Part shown: positions 8,645 to 18,119 of the stretch, one piece after another
How the letters are laid out: the number at the start of each line of letters is the position of its first letter
Position numbering within the stretch: the stretch's first letter is position 1
Source of the DNA: Gammaproteobacteria bacterium
GTDB taxonomy: Bacteria > Pseudomonadota > Gammaproteobacteria > Pseudomonadales > PIVM01
DNA length: 34,355 bases
Assembly: GCA_003353945.1 (NCBI GenBank)
Contig: PIVM01000046.1
Coordinates: forward strand, 1-34,355
Direction: 5' to 3'
Program-made: the position numbers and the translations under genes
Notes under the pieces: model-generated
Databases searched by the model: none
What the model saw: the letters and a program-made list of their open reading frames with translations, nothing else
Told to the model about the DNA's origin: nothing

Positions 8645-10822
8645 TCATATGCGATAGGAATCATTAGTTCCTGTTTGATCACGCCATTCACCCTCAAAAA
8701 GCCATTTTTTAAACTGCTCCGAAGGCAACGGTCGGCTAAAATAGTACCCTTGTATATTGTAACAACCCAAATCATGCAACAATGTTAATTGCTCCTTTGT
8801 TTCTACACCTTCTGCAATAATCTGCAAGCCAAGCCCCTGGGCCAATGTGACAATGGCTTTTATGATAACGAAACACTTGTCATTCGTCGTACTGCTTTGC
8901 ACAAACGCTCGATCAATTTTGAGCGTATCAATCGACAACATACTTAAATATCCCATCGAAGAATAACCGGTCCCAAAATCATCCAGCGCAATATGAACAC
9001 CCATATTACGCAGTTCATTCAATACTGCATTACTCTTACTAACATCTTCAAGTAGAACACTTTCGGTAAGCTCAAGCTCAAGACAACTTGGTTCACTCGA
9101 GGACTTTCGAAGAATATTGGTAATTTTATTGAGCAGCTGGTCCTGTTTAAACTGCTTCGCTGATAAGTTCACCGCAATTCGAAACGATGGAACCCCTTCT
9201 TCTTTCCATTGTTTGTTTTGTCTGCACGCCTCTTGCAAAGTCCAATCGCCGAGTGGATGGATCAATCCACACTCTTCTGCCACTGGAATAAATTCTAGCG
9301 GGCTGACAATTCCTTTTTGCGGATGATTCCATCGAATTAGCGCCTCTGCACCGATAACATGACCGTGATATATATCCACCTTTGGTTGATACCACAATTC
9401 AAACTGATTCTCCTCAATGGCCCTTCGTAATTCATTTTCCATCGAAAGCCTGTGAACCGCTTTATCAACTATCGCTCCGGAATAAAACTCATAATTACAT
9501 TCTTCATGTTCTTTCGCTCTACTTAATGCAGCGTGCGAACTATCTATGAGCGCGTCGACATAATCTCCATTTTCTGGAAATACCGACACACCTATGCTGA
9601 TACTGAGTAAAAGCTCATGATCTTCGATAAGGAAAGGTGTATCAAACAGCTTATCGATTCTCTCTACAACATTTACAACATCTGCATTGTTCTCGCATCC
9701 AGTTACTAACAGTGCAAACTCATCTCCACTGAGCCTTGCAACGATATCAGAATTACGACCTTGCATATTAAGGTCCGAGGTAGGCGCAACCTGATTCGAC
9801 ATACATTCGCTTGTTCTTACACGTGAATACAACCGCTTTGCCACCTTACATAGCAAACGGTCACCAACACCACGACCAAGAGAATCGTTTATTCGCGTAA
9901 AATTGTTTATGTCTATAGACAATATCGCAAAATATTTAATTCCCTGACGATATTGCACAATAGTGTTGTTGATATATTCAATGAAAAATGAGCTATTTGG
10001 CAGTTGAGTCAACTCATCATAATAGGCAAGTTTCAGTATTCTTTTTTCCGACAGTTTTCTCTTGGTAATATCATGGGCCGTGGCTATCAAATGATCTTTT
10101 CCCGTTGACTCATCATAGAGCACTTCTGCCTCATGCCTGACGTACCGATCTTCTCCTTCAGTTCCCAGTATACGAACCTCCGAACTAATTTTTTTTCTTT
10201 CCTTAATGACCTTTTCAATCCCTGCAACAAACTGATTCCTGTCATCTGGATGGACACGATCGAATAATTCTTTACTGCTGCCACCGAATTCGTCCTTCCT
10301 TATACCAAGAAGGCGAAATATTTCATCTGAAATTGTTAACTCTTCGGTCTCAATTATTAGCTCCCAATAGCCAATCTGTGCAACCCGATGAGCACAAGCC
10401 AAACGTCTTTCGTTAATCTGCAGCTTTTCTGTTGAGTGTTGTGCTCGCAACATATATCGAACGCGGTTGGCCAATATCAGATAGTCAATCGGCTTGGTGA
10501 TAAAGTCTGTCGCTCCCACATCATACGCTTTCTTAATAGATTCGACGTCATCCAGACTCGTCATCATTAAAATCGGTACGTGTACGCCACCGGGCCGTTG
10601 TCTAAGCTCACTGCATGCACAAAAGCCGTCCATTACAGGCATCATAACATCCATCAAAATGATTCCCGGTTTGACATCAGTAAATATTGACAATGCTTCC
10701 TGTCCATTACTCGCTTCAGCTACTGTAAAACCAGCGCCCTCCAGACTAGCCTTTGCCATAAAGCGCATTGCAACGTCATCATCAACCAGCAATACGGATG
10801 AACTAACGCTGTCATTCATCAC
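8645..10822 (-). CDS. REC-PAS-GGDEF-EAL cyclic-di-GMP regulator
   Basis: 725 aa, soluble. Receiver (8-125) with LLVDDDVAM, ILMDVMMPVMDG (phospho-acceptor D58) and TKPID; PAS/PAC (about 143-255) with RVAQIGYWEL and HDITKRK; GGDEF (265-435), active-site loop SGDEF at 365-369 with the product-inhibition RxxD (RNSD) five residues before it; EAL (466-715) with EALIRW at 493-498, NLSAKQF, ELTES, DDFGTGYSSMG, KIDRAF and AEGVET. All the usual EAL metal-binding residues appear present, so phosphodiesterase activity is likely; a Ser in place of the first Gly leaves cyclase activity possible. The start is ambiguous: GTG at 10822 or ATG at 10819, immediately after the stop of the Hpt kinase, so translation is coupled. 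The neighbouring Hpt domains are the natural phosphodonors. Confidence 0.92.
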   Translation of the reverse strand: MMNDSVSSSVLLVDDDVAMRFMAKASLEGAGFTVAEASNGQEALSIFTDVKPGIILMDVMMPVMDGFCACSELRQRPGGVHVPILMMTSLDDVESIKKAYDVGATDFITKPIDYLILANRVRYMLRAQHSTEKLQINERRLACAHRVAQIGYWELIIETEELTISDEIFRLLGIRKDEFGGSSKELFDRVHPDDRNQFVAGIEKVIKERKKISSEVRILGTEGEDRYVRHEAEVLYDESTGKDHLIATAHDITKRKLSEKRILKLAYYDELTQLPNSSFFIEYINNTIVQYRQGIKYFAILSIDINNFTRINDSLGRGVGDRLLCKVAKRLYSRVRTSECMSNQVAPTSDLNMQGRNSDIVARLSGDEFALLVTGCENNADVVNVVERIDKLFDTPFLIEDHELLLSISIGVSVFPENGDYVDALIDSSHAALSRAKEHEECNYEFYSGAIVDKAVHRLSMENELRRAIEENQFELWYQPKVDIYHGHVIGAEALIRWNHPQKGIVSPLEFIPVAEECGLIHPLGDWTLQEACRQNKQWKEEGVPSFRIAVNLSAKQFKQDQLLNKITNILRKSSSEPSCLELELTESVLLEDVSKSNAVLNELRNMGVHIALDDFGTGYSSMGYLSMLSIDTLKIDRAFVQSSTTNDKCFVIIKAIVTLAQGLGLQIIAEGVETKEQLTLLHDLGCYNIQGYYFSRPLPSEQFKKWLFEGEWRDQTGTNDSYRI

Positions 10823-13800
10823 TTATACAACCATATCCAAATGCTCAGCAAGATATTTCTTTATCGCTATTTCCACTAAAGATTGCTCCTGTTGAATTTT
10901 TTCAAATAGTGTTGGCATACCTTCCGATATACTGTCTCTTGCGAGATTTTCCATTTTTTTACACATTGATTCCAGCCTGGATGCCCCCAAATTTCCACAA
11001 CTGTTTTTCAAACTATGAGACGCAAAGCGTACACTTTCCAGATCAAGAGCTATCACAGCATCTGAGAGCCTCTGCAGTATTTGTGGTGTATTGCTCAAAT
11101 ACATATCCAAAACCGCTTTGAGCACATTGGGCTTGTCGGGTTGTTGTAATGTTCTAAATTTTTCAATCACCTTTTCACTTAGAACATCAGGTGTATACTC
11201 AATAACAACAGCGGGTGCTAGCGAATATTTTTTGATGTCAGACTTGTGAGAGGGTTTTATGTATTTATCCACAATACCCAGCAATTGCTCCCGCGCAAAA
11301 GGCTTCATAAGGAAATCATCCATTCCGATCGACAGACAATATTCACGATCACCTTTCATGGCATTCGCTGTCAGAGCAACTATTGGAACACAGTTTGTCA
11401 CTCCCGCCTCACTCTCCCTCTGTCTGATTAATTTTGTCGCTTCAAAACCGTCCATGATGGGCATTTGGCAATCCATCAATATCAATTCGAAACTATCAAC
11501 GTCTTTGATCAGCTCCACAGCATGTTGCCCATTATTTGCAACTTCAACCAGGCAACCTACTTGTTGCAACATTTCCCCCGTAATCAATTGGTTAATATCA
11601 TTGTCTTCCACCAGTAGCACCTTGGCGTGATATTGTGTTGCATCACTTTCTGCAACATTGTCGACGGATGTTTCAAAAGCAGTACCGGCTAAAGACTGCA
11701 ATAATCCATCATGCAATTGCTCTCGTCGCAACGGTTTACCCAGTGAGACCGTGCCGGCAGGTAAATCGTTCATTGATACTTCTGCGCGCTGAATGGTATC
11801 AACCACTATCAAACCATTTTCTTTGCATAATCCTTCTTTGTTCTTAATTAATTGCAGTAATAGTCCGCCCGTGTTGAGAATCCGAGCGTCAATCAGCAAG
11901 ATATCATAGGGTTTTCCTTCTTTGACTTTGGCATAGAGTTTATCGCAAGCCTCTGAATCTCCCGCTGCCACATCTGTTTTCACCTGCCAATCGTTGAGTT
12001 GTTTCGTCAATACGCTGCATAAGCATTTGTTCTCAAACACTACAAGCATTTGAGTATTGATCAGCGAAGAATCATGGGTAAAGGCTACTGCATCAGATTT
12101 TTCCAGCGTTAACGCAAACCAGAAAGTGGATCCCTCACCTGGGAAACTAGTGACACACAACTCACCTCCCATAAGATCAACAAGCCTTCCAGAGATCGTC
12201 AACCCAAGGCCACTACCACCATACTGTCTTGAAAAAGATGAATCGGCCTGTGTGAATGACTCAAAGATGTTACGGCAAGTCTCTGAGTCCATACCAATAC
12301 CCGTATCTCGTACTTCAAATCGAATACGCTGACTACATTCGTATGCTTTCTCAACATCAATCCAAATAGAGATTTCACCTTCAGATGTAAACTTGATAGC
12401 GTTGTCCAGGAGATTTGAAAGCACATTAGTTAAGCAAATAGAATCGCCGATCACGAAAGTGTGCATTCGCGGTGGTATTTCGCAAAACAACTCAATACGT
12501 TTGCTAAACGCGCGTATTGCCAATAGTTCTGCAACATCGTCAATGACGGTACGAAGATCTATTGGATGGAGATCTAGCTCAAGATTACCACGCTCAATTT
12601 TTGAAAAATCCAGAATATTGTTCAAAAGGTTCAGCAGATGAGCACTGGACTTTTTGCTGGATTCTACAAATAGCCGTTGTTTTTCATTCAACTCAGTGGC
12701 AAGCATCAATTCCGTTGAACCGATAATGCCGTTCATGGGTGTGCGAAGTTCGTGGCTCATAGTCGCCAGAAATTGGCTTTTAGCCTCATTCGCCGCTTCT
12801 GCAGCCACTTTGCTAGTTACCAAAGAGTTTTGAGTATTACTGATCTCAATTGCCATTCTATTAAAAGCAACAGCCAATTCTCCCAATTCATCGTTAGACC
12901 GCACCTCAATCTTTTCATGGAATTGCCCTGCCCCATACTGTTCTGCTGCTTTGATAAGGCTGCGCACGGGACGACTAATCAGACTAGCCAGCCACAAACT
13001 CAACATTACACCCACAAATGCAACCGCTAACAAACCCACCAATAAAAACCCTTGCAAAGCAGTGATATTTGCATCAATTTCATCCAGTGCTCGATATAAC
13101 ACATAGGAAACCGATTCGTCTTCCGAGCCTAGAACAACCACCAAACTCCGTTTGTTACCGATATTCGCTTCCCTTATACCTCTGTCAGGTTCCATCCCTT
13201 GCTCTACTTTTGACATCAATATACGCGCTTCTTTGCCAAGCATTTCCTTTTGCAACTGATCATTACTAGCCGTCAAATCATCGCCCAATAGCACTAAGGC
13301 GTGGTTGCCAGTAATCTCTTTAATTGTCTTGGCGACTTTTTCTGTATCAAGCTGATCTCCCAACACCACAAGCCCCAATATGTTCTCACCGACTACGATA
13401 GGCCATACCACTATTTGAAAATAATGATTTTGATAATGCCAGATGCCAGTATATTTTTCCCCACTAACGCCCAAATTGACGCCAGGCAAAGTCGATAGAT
13501 TTTCACCATAGTTTCCTTGGTCGAGCAAATCAGCACTAAGAACGCCGTCGTGATCAAGTATGAGCATAAGTTCTGTTTTTGCGATATTCTTCAAGCTAAA
13601 CGCGGTAAAAAACACAGTGTCGTGATCAACCTGAGGAATGCCCATCGTCGCCCTGAGGTGTGGTGTTTGACTGATCGAGCGTGCCATCGTTTCAAGCATT
13701 TGCATTCTTTGTTCTTTGAATCGTTCGAACGCAATTTGGGAATTATGTAAGTTACGCTCTATTTCATGCTCAGCAATTGTCCCCATCACGCGAAGCATAA

Positions 13801-13882
13801 ATTCACCGAAAACCAGTAAAAAAAATACGGTAAGCAGAAGCAAAGCAGCAAATATCTTTTTTTTGATGGTCAGCTTCATCAT
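10823..13882 (-). CDS. Membrane hybrid histidine kinase with Hpt (Cache-like sensor)
   Basis: 1019 aa. TM1 (11-28); large periplasmic sensor (30-275), Cache-like, with LMLILDHDGVLSADLL and FQIVVWPIV; TM2 (about 279-303); HAMP (304-356); HisKA with SHELRTPMNG (H377); HATPase with NLLDNAIKF, DTGIGM and GGSGLGLTIS; receiver 1 (611-735), degenerate: LVVFENK replaces the acidic pair although D665 remains; receiver 2 (753-880) with LLVEDNDINQ and ILMDCQMPIMDG (D804); Hpt with SHSLKNSCGNLGA (H956). The ATG at 13882 overlaps the cupredoxin stop by one base (TAATG), and its own stop abuts the GGDEF-EAL gene. The periplasmic sensor suggests that it reads the state of the upstream porin/cupredoxin products or their ligand, and passes phosphate by the Hpt to the REC-GGDEF-EAL protein (inference). 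Confidence 0.92.
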   Translation of the reverse strand: MMKLTIKKKIFAALLLLTVFFLLVFGEFMLRVMGTIAEHEIERNLHNSQIAFERFKEQRMQMLETMARSISQTPHLRATMGIPQVDHDTVFFTAFSLKNIAKTELMLILDHDGVLSADLLDQGNYGENLSTLPGVNLGVSGEKYTGIWHYQNHYFQIVVWPIVVGENILGLVVLGDQLDTEKVAKTIKEITGNHALVLLGDDLTASNDQLQKEMLGKEARILMSKVEQGMEPDRGIREANIGNKRSLVVVLGSEDESVSYVLYRALDEIDANITALQGFLLVGLLAVAFVGVMLSLWLASLISRPVRSLIKAAEQYGAGQFHEKIEVRSNDELGELAVAFNRMAIEISNTQNSLVTSKVAAEAANEAKSQFLATMSHELRTPMNGIIGSTELMLATELNEKQRLFVESSKKSSAHLLNLLNNILDFSKIERGNLELDLHPIDLRTVIDDVAELLAIRAFSKRIELFCEIPPRMHTFVIGDSICLTNVLSNLLDNAIKFTSEGEISIWIDVEKAYECSQRIRFEVRDTGIGMDSETCRNIFESFTQADSSFSRQYGGSGLGLTISGRLVDLMGGELCVTSFPGEGSTFWFALTLEKSDAVAFTHDSSLINTQMLVVFENKCLCSVLTKQLNDWQVKTDVAAGDSEACDKLYAKVKEGKPYDILLIDARILNTGGLLLQLIKNKEGLCKENGLIVVDTIQRAEVSMNDLPAGTVSLGKPLRREQLHDGLLQSLAGTAFETSVDNVAESDATQYHAKVLLVEDNDINQLITGEMLQQVGCLVEVANNGQHAVELIKDVDSFELILMDCQMPIMDGFEATKLIRQRESEAGVTNCVPIVALTANAMKGDREYCLSIGMDDFLMKPFAREQLLGIVDKYIKPSHKSDIKKYSLAPAVVIEYTPDVLSEKVIEKFRTLQQPDKPNVLKAVLDMYLSNTPQILQRLSDAVIALDLESVRFASHSLKNSCGNLGASRLESMCKKMENLARDSISEGMPTLFEKIQQEQSLVEIAIKKYLAEHLDMVV

Positions 13883-14611
13883 TAATATTTACTTTTGTAG
13901 GGTTTTCCAAATTTGTTTTTGTGACGTTTAAGGACTTTGTTTTCCTTAACCGCGTGAGTAATGGAGTGTTTCTTACCACCAGATAAGCTAATCTTCGACT
14001 TTGTCTCATCCGAGAATTCATACCAGATGCGCAGTACATAATCGCCATTCGGCACATTATCAATACTGAAATTTCCTTCTTTGTCTGTCACCGAAAAAAA
14101 ACTGTTGTTCAGCACCAAAATATATCCGACCATGTCAGGGTGAAGATTGCAATACACTTTTACCATGCCAGATCTTTCAAATGTGACTGTATTTGAGGTG
14201 CCATGAGCATAAATGCCCAAATCAAAGGGTTTTGTTTTCGACAGTGAAAATACATTGTGATAAATAGTGTCATCGTTAGGAAACTCCACTTGTGATCCCT
14301 TGGTAACAGGCAGCACATGCGGCGTGAAGATGCGCCCTTTTTGCGAAATTGCATAATTTATATGTTTTTTTTTGAGAAGAAACCGAATCTGCTTCATCGC
14401 TCTCAAGAAAAACGACCACGTTAGAATGATTCTCCCTAATATCACCTTGCTGTGTGATTATGTCTATTTGGCCGGACAGTGTATTTAGTTTTTCTTGACT
14501 GGCCAAATCTACTTCCGCAACAGCTAGTGATGATCTGAAATACGCAAAAAACACGACAACTAACATGTGCTTGAGCAGGGTATTACTTACAGACAAATAC
14601 GTTTTTAACAT
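13882..14611 (-). pseudogene. Cupredoxin-like periplasmic protein, frameshifted at an A9 run
   Basis: Two overlapping frames make one protein of about 242 aa. The first (ATG at 14611) gives the signal peptide, ending near SSLAVA, and the start of the mature chain to about residue 82; it then runs out of phase and stops at 14276. The second (open from about 14445 to 13882) carries the rest: FTPHVLPVTKGSQVEFPNDD, the copper-site pattern YHNVF ... VYCNLHPDM (His, Cys, His, Met, a complete type-1 set), then a carboxypeptidase-regulatory-like segment FFSVTDKEGNFSIDNVPNGD and a basic tail. This is the layout of 'methylamine utilization'/plastocyanin-like proteins. The phase change falls in nine A residues on the coding strand; eight would join the frames. 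It may be programmed slippage, mutation or sequence error. TAATG overlaps occur at both ends. Confidence 0.8.
14365..14373 (-). other. A9 homopolymer at the frame junction (slippage site candidate)
   Basis: Nine T on the plus strand, so nine A in the mRNA (TCTC-A9-CAT). Frame 0 reads Ser-Gln-Lys-Lys-Thr and ends 30 codons later; loss of one A gives Ser-Gln-Lys-Lys-His-Ile-Asn-Tyr and continues through the cupredoxin domain. Runs of nine A are known sites of RNA polymerase slippage, so a share of full-length product could be made from this gene as it stands. Confidence 0.55.
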
Positions 14612-15954
14612 TAGAACCTCACAGCTATTTCTACGCCAAGAAAATCTCTGTCATCATTATTCGTTTGGATAAGTGACGCATCAATCAATTCAAAATGATC
14701 TTTAGCATATTCCAGCTTAATGCGGGTTCTTGGATTTGGCAGATAGCCTATGCCTAGCCCAAGACGACTAAACTTCTCAGTATCATAACCAAAGGCGCTG
14801 TTGCCACCGGCAAAGATTTTGCCATCAAAATGATAGCCCTCTTGATCGTCGTAAGTGCCAATTTGGCTATAACGCAATACCGTATAAAGAGTATTCGTGA
14901 CATTATATAAAGGCTCTATAGAGAACCATCGCCAGCTTCGATCATAGGCAGACGCTTCATCCTCCTGCGATGCGCCACCCGCAGACAAAGCAATATAAGC
15001 TTTTCGATCTAAAAGGTTGAAACTGTATTTGCCGTATAACTCATAAAGCATGCCATCCACCACTGTGCTGGGACTGTCACCAACAGCAGAGTCGTGCGAG
15101 GCGCCTACGGGCTGAAAGTGACTTCCGCCAAATTCAACAGCACTTTTTGCAGCATCGCCATTTTTCATCCAACTGGCACTAAGATAGATATTTTTAAAGG
15201 GATTCCCATAGATTTTTAGATTGATCGCTTTATCAGATTCATCCTCTTCACTACGCTCATCAGTACCATCGGTAATAGCTACGACCCAATTCACACTACT
15301 GATTGCGCCATAGAGCAACAAGCCTTCATCCCAGCCGTAGGGATAGACGACTGAATTGGTAATCAAAGGATTGTCAATGGCATCCTGCCAGAGATACTCC
15401 TCACCAAAAGGCAAATCAATTCGACCTGCTTTAAAACCAATAGTATTTTTCAGTGAAGGAATAAGGTCAGTAATATGGACATAAACCTCTCCGGTACGAC
15501 TAAACAATTGATCATCTTTGCCCAGACGATTGGTCTGCAGTTCTATGAAAAATGAGACACCTTCCCAAACATCTGCGGTGATAAACAACGAGGCCTCCTT
15601 AACTTCAAAGCCGGCCACAGGTTTGCTGCCTGCAGAACCGGTTGAGTAGTGGCCCAATGCGCCAAACCCAGATATGTCAATATTAATATACCAAGGGTTT
15701 GATAGAACGTGACCTGTTTGCTGAGTACTTAGAGATAGTATTTGGGTATCCGACAAATTAACCTGTTGACTATTTTGCGCCTCTGCCGCTACGAAAACCT
15801 GTTGTTGTGCAGAAGTCACCATTTTCTGATGATGACCAGAATTCATTGTTTTTGTTGAAGTAACCCTATCGGTTGGGATTTCACTAGCCACACATAGTGG
15901 TCCACCAAGGAACGCTAAAAGAAAACTTAATCGCAAGGGAACCAGTGTATTCAT
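14611..15954 (-). CDS. Outer-membrane porin-like beta-barrel protein
   Basis: 447 aa with a signal peptide (MNTLVPLRLSFLLAFLGG, cleavage near CVAS). A 60-residue Gln/Ser-rich segment follows before the barrel begins around 88 with WYINIDISGFGALGHY. Alternating strands (GFKAGRIDLPFGEEYL, NLKIYGNPFKNIYLSASW, RLGLGIGYLPNPRTRIKLEYA) and the terminal phenylalanine (VEIAVRF) are typical of phosphate-selective-porin-like or OprO/P-like channels; residues such as AGRIDLPFGEEY resemble the 'GxxxxPFG' turn of that group. The substrate is unknown. It is the first gene of the minus-strand cluster; its TAA overlaps the cupredoxin ATG, so the two envelope proteins are made together and with the downstream kinase. 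The promoter should lie just above 15954, but no sure box was found. Confidence 0.75.
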   Translation of the reverse strand: MNTLVPLRLSFLLAFLGGPLCVASEIPTDRVTSTKTMNSGHHQKMVTSAQQQVFVAAEAQNSQQVNLSDTQILSLSTQQTGHVLSNPWYINIDISGFGALGHYSTGSAGSKPVAGFEVKEASLFITADVWEGVSFFIELQTNRLGKDDQLFSRTGEVYVHITDLIPSLKNTIGFKAGRIDLPFGEEYLWQDAIDNPLITNSVVYPYGWDEGLLLYGAISSVNWVVAITDGTDERSEEDESDKAINLKIYGNPFKNIYLSASWMKNGDAAKSAVEFGGSHFQPVGASHDSAVGDSPSTVVDGMLYELYGKYSFNLLDRKAYIALSAGGASQEDEASAYDRSWRWFSIEPLYNVTNTLYTVLRYSQIGTYDDQEGYHFDGKIFAGGNSAFGYDTEKFSRLGLGIGYLPNPRTRIKLEYAKDHFELIDASLIQTNNDDRDFLGVEIAVRF

Positions 15955-16548
15955 CGTATTTTAAACTCAATTTGTGCGCTGCCTGACATTGACATTTGCT
16001 TGACGTTATTTTGTTTCAAGAAACCAGTTAAGCGAGGATATGAATGTGAAAAAAAATCTTTGCACATAATATGTATAGATCAATCCATGTTTATTACCAG
16101 TACAGTACTTAAATGCTCCCCGCATTCTATTAGGACAGCGGCTATAAAGAGTTTTGGCGACGCATTTAGAATTTCACGCCACACTAAAAGTCGGGCTTAA
16201 TATTTTATTATAATAAGCAATGATTTTATAGTTAGTTACGCCCAGCGCGATGTCATCTGTAATGACAACACGCCGTTTTTGAAAGAATTTTCTTATTTGT
16301 AGCATTTCTAACAGCACTTTCGTTGCGTTCGTACCGTCTCTTTCAACACAAGCACACAACATCCTTTCGAAACGTGTGCAATTACAAACCACACCGGCCA
16401 CATTAACTGATTCAGCTTGCCTATGTTCAAATGGGGTACCGTCATAACCAATGACAATTGAACAACGATGTATTTATAGCGTTTTAGCTAGAGGCATAAC
16501 AAATCAATTGGTTAAGAAATTTCCTCGATATTTTTTCATGAATATTGA
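15955..16548. other. Long gene-free region between divergent genes
   Basis: About 590 bases between the porin start and the remains of the diguanylate cyclase. It should contain the promoter of the large minus-strand cluster. A 75-codon minus-strand frame at 16174-16401 (GTG start, cysteine-rich N-terminus) has no recognised family and is not called. A short frame from an ATG at 16451 ends at a TAG at 16559 to the left of the CHASE4 remnant and may be the out-of-phase residue of the missing sensor start. Confidence 0.4.
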
Positions 16549-16725
16549 CAAAAGCATGTAGAAATCAATTTACTGGAATTCACTTTTATTGATAACGAAC
16601 TGAATTTTATCTATTTTGTTAATCAACAAGGACGAATACTTTGGGGCAAATGGTTTGATCTTAAAAGCGAGTCTTTTACTTCATTCCCAGAATTTCCGCT
16701 AGACGCTTTTCCCGACAACCATCCA

Positions 16726-17871
16726 ATGATTTCATCAAATCATCGAAAGGGAGAGGCACCTGCTTGGAGTTTGTCCGGCATTATTAGGCTTCATAAACAA
16801 TCGATGATGTTTGCTGGACGCCCCATTTTAACAAGTGATAAGCAAGGACCGGAGAGGGGCATGCTTATTATGGGCCGGATAATAGATGAAGATCTAATTG
16901 ATAAGATCCGGAATCAAACCAAAGTTAACTTTAGCCTTATTCATTTTTCGGATAAAAACAAAACGCCTAATCACGATTATCATCGCCTATGGACAGGATT
17001 GTCGGAATCATCCTTTTACATCGAATATAAGGATGATAAGAATTTGACTGTTTATTCCTATTACCCGGATGTTATCGATCGAAATACGTTTATTATCTCA
17101 GCGCAAAAGCAAGGAAAAATTATCGAAAAAGGTTTTCAAACAATTCAAAACGCCATCGGCTCGCTACTCATATCTCTACTAATTCTTCTGATTGTGATAC
17201 TTCTTTTGATTAATCGCATTGTTGTAAAACCGGTATTTGATCTTACTCATCATATCAAAACCATCCTAAAAACCTGGGATCTCACTAAAAGAATCAAATA
17301 TGATCTATCGGACGAAATCGGAGAATTAACAGCACAATATAATCAAATGCTGGAAGAATTACATTCAAAACAGGAGAAACTGGAATTAGCTGCCATAACC
17401 GACGGTCTTACCGGATTATATAATCATCGATATATTCTAGAGCGCTTAAATCATGAAACGGAAAAAGCACTTCGTTACGGTTTGGAGTTGGCGGTTTTCA
17501 TGCTTGATGTCGATCGTTTTAAACGAATCAATGACACATATGGACATACAATTGGAGACGATGTGTTGGTTAAGATTAGTCTAACAATACAAAATGAAGT
17601 CAGATATTCGGACTTGGCGGGGCGCTACGGTGGAGAAGAATTCCTGGTTGTTTTACCTGTACAAAACCGACGAGGAGCTTTCGTTGTGGCGGAAAGAGTC
17701 CGTCAAGCGATAGAACAACTGTTGTGGCAAAACGATGAGTTACGAGCAACGATCAGCGGTGGGATTGGGGCACTTGGCAGCGGTAATAACAGTAATGTTT
17801 CTATCATCGCGGAAGCTGACAAGAACTTGTATAAAGCTAAAAACAACGGCAGAAACAACATTGCACTTTAG
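16726..17871 (+). CDS. Diguanylate cyclase (CHASE4 remnant-HAMP-GGDEF), N-terminally truncated
   Basis: Makes cyclic di-GMP from GTP. From the first ATG there are 381 aa: the back half of a CHASE4-type periplasmic sensor (1-140), a membrane segment (about 143-163, LLISLLILLIVILLLI), HAMP (165-218) and GGDEF (225-381) with DVDRFKRINDTYGH, GGEEF at 302-306 and an RxxD inhibition site (RYSD, 293-296). The catalytic half looks intact. The same frame is open upstream to 16549 and there encodes clear CHASE4 sequence (FIYFVNQQGRILWGKWFDL), but with no start codon and with stops before it, and the first membrane helix is missing. The gene thus seems to be a 5'-deleted or frameshifted cyclase; if translated from 16726 the membrane topology is doubtful. 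AT-rich like the PhnD/kinase module. No co-directional neighbour. Confidence 0.75.
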   Translation: MISSNHRKGEAPAWSLSGIIRLHKQSMMFAGRPILTSDKQGPERGMLIMGRIIDEDLIDKIRNQTKVNFSLIHFSDKNKTPNHDYHRLWTGLSESSFYIEYKDDKNLTVYSYYPDVIDRNTFIISAQKQGKIIEKGFQTIQNAIGSLLISLLILLIVILLLINRIVVKPVFDLTHHIKTILKTWDLTKRIKYDLSDEIGELTAQYNQMLEELHSKQEKLELAAITDGLTGLYNHRYILERLNHETEKALRYGLELAVFMLDVDRFKRINDTYGHTIGDDVLVKISLTIQNEVRYSDLAGRYGGEEFLVVLPVQNRRGAFVVAERVRQAIEQLLWQNDELRATISGGIGALGSGNNSNVSIIAEADKNLYKAKNNGRNNIAL

Positions 17872-17967
17872 GATTTATTACATACTGTGGTTCGGTTGTA
17901 ACCTGGACACTGTGATCAAAATACCTGGGTGAAAACGGAGTAAAGGCTTGTTTAAAAGCCGGCCGCA

Positions 17968-18090
17968 ATGATCTTGAGCACCCTGATGAATGAGTCGATT
18001 ACCCGATACGCCAGCGCCAGTCATGGCCAGAAAGTCTCTCCTGAACAGATGTTTTATTGTGACGGGAATATCCACACCAATAGCACTTGA
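17968..18090 (+). CDS. Possible 40-aa small protein
   Basis: An ATG at 17968 opens a frame beginning MILSTLMNESITRYASASHG and ending NIHTNST. It has a natural amino-acid mix but no ribosome-binding site was seen and no family is recognised. The antisense frame over the same bases (18075-17878) is also open for 65 codons, so at most one can be real. It lies in the gap between the diguanylate cyclase and the convergent kinase; the gap otherwise shows only a small inverted repeat (GGCTT/AAGCC, 17945-17960). Confidence 0.15.
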   Translation: MILSTLMNESITRYASASHGQKVSPEQMFYCDGNIHTNST

Positions 18091-18119
18091 ATGTCATAGC
18101 AAGTCAATTTTTCACCCTA

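Noticed and set aside
13716-13931. Plus-strand frames across the kinase genes (many of 60-130 codons)
   Set aside because: All are antisense shadows of long genes with complete domain order on the minus strand.
14276-14611. 111-aa frame as an independent gene
   Set aside because: Its last 30 codons show no family sense, whereas the other frame continues the cupredoxin exactly at the A9 run; treated as one frameshifted gene.
16174-16401. Minus-strand 75-codon frame with a Cys-rich start
   Set aside because: GTG start without a ribosome site, no recognised family, placed in an AT-rich intergenic region; not supported as a gene.
17878-18075. Minus-strand 65-codon frame after the EnvZ-type kinase
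   Set aside because: Overlaps another open frame on the plus strand; no ribosome site and no family; may be an old repeat remnant.
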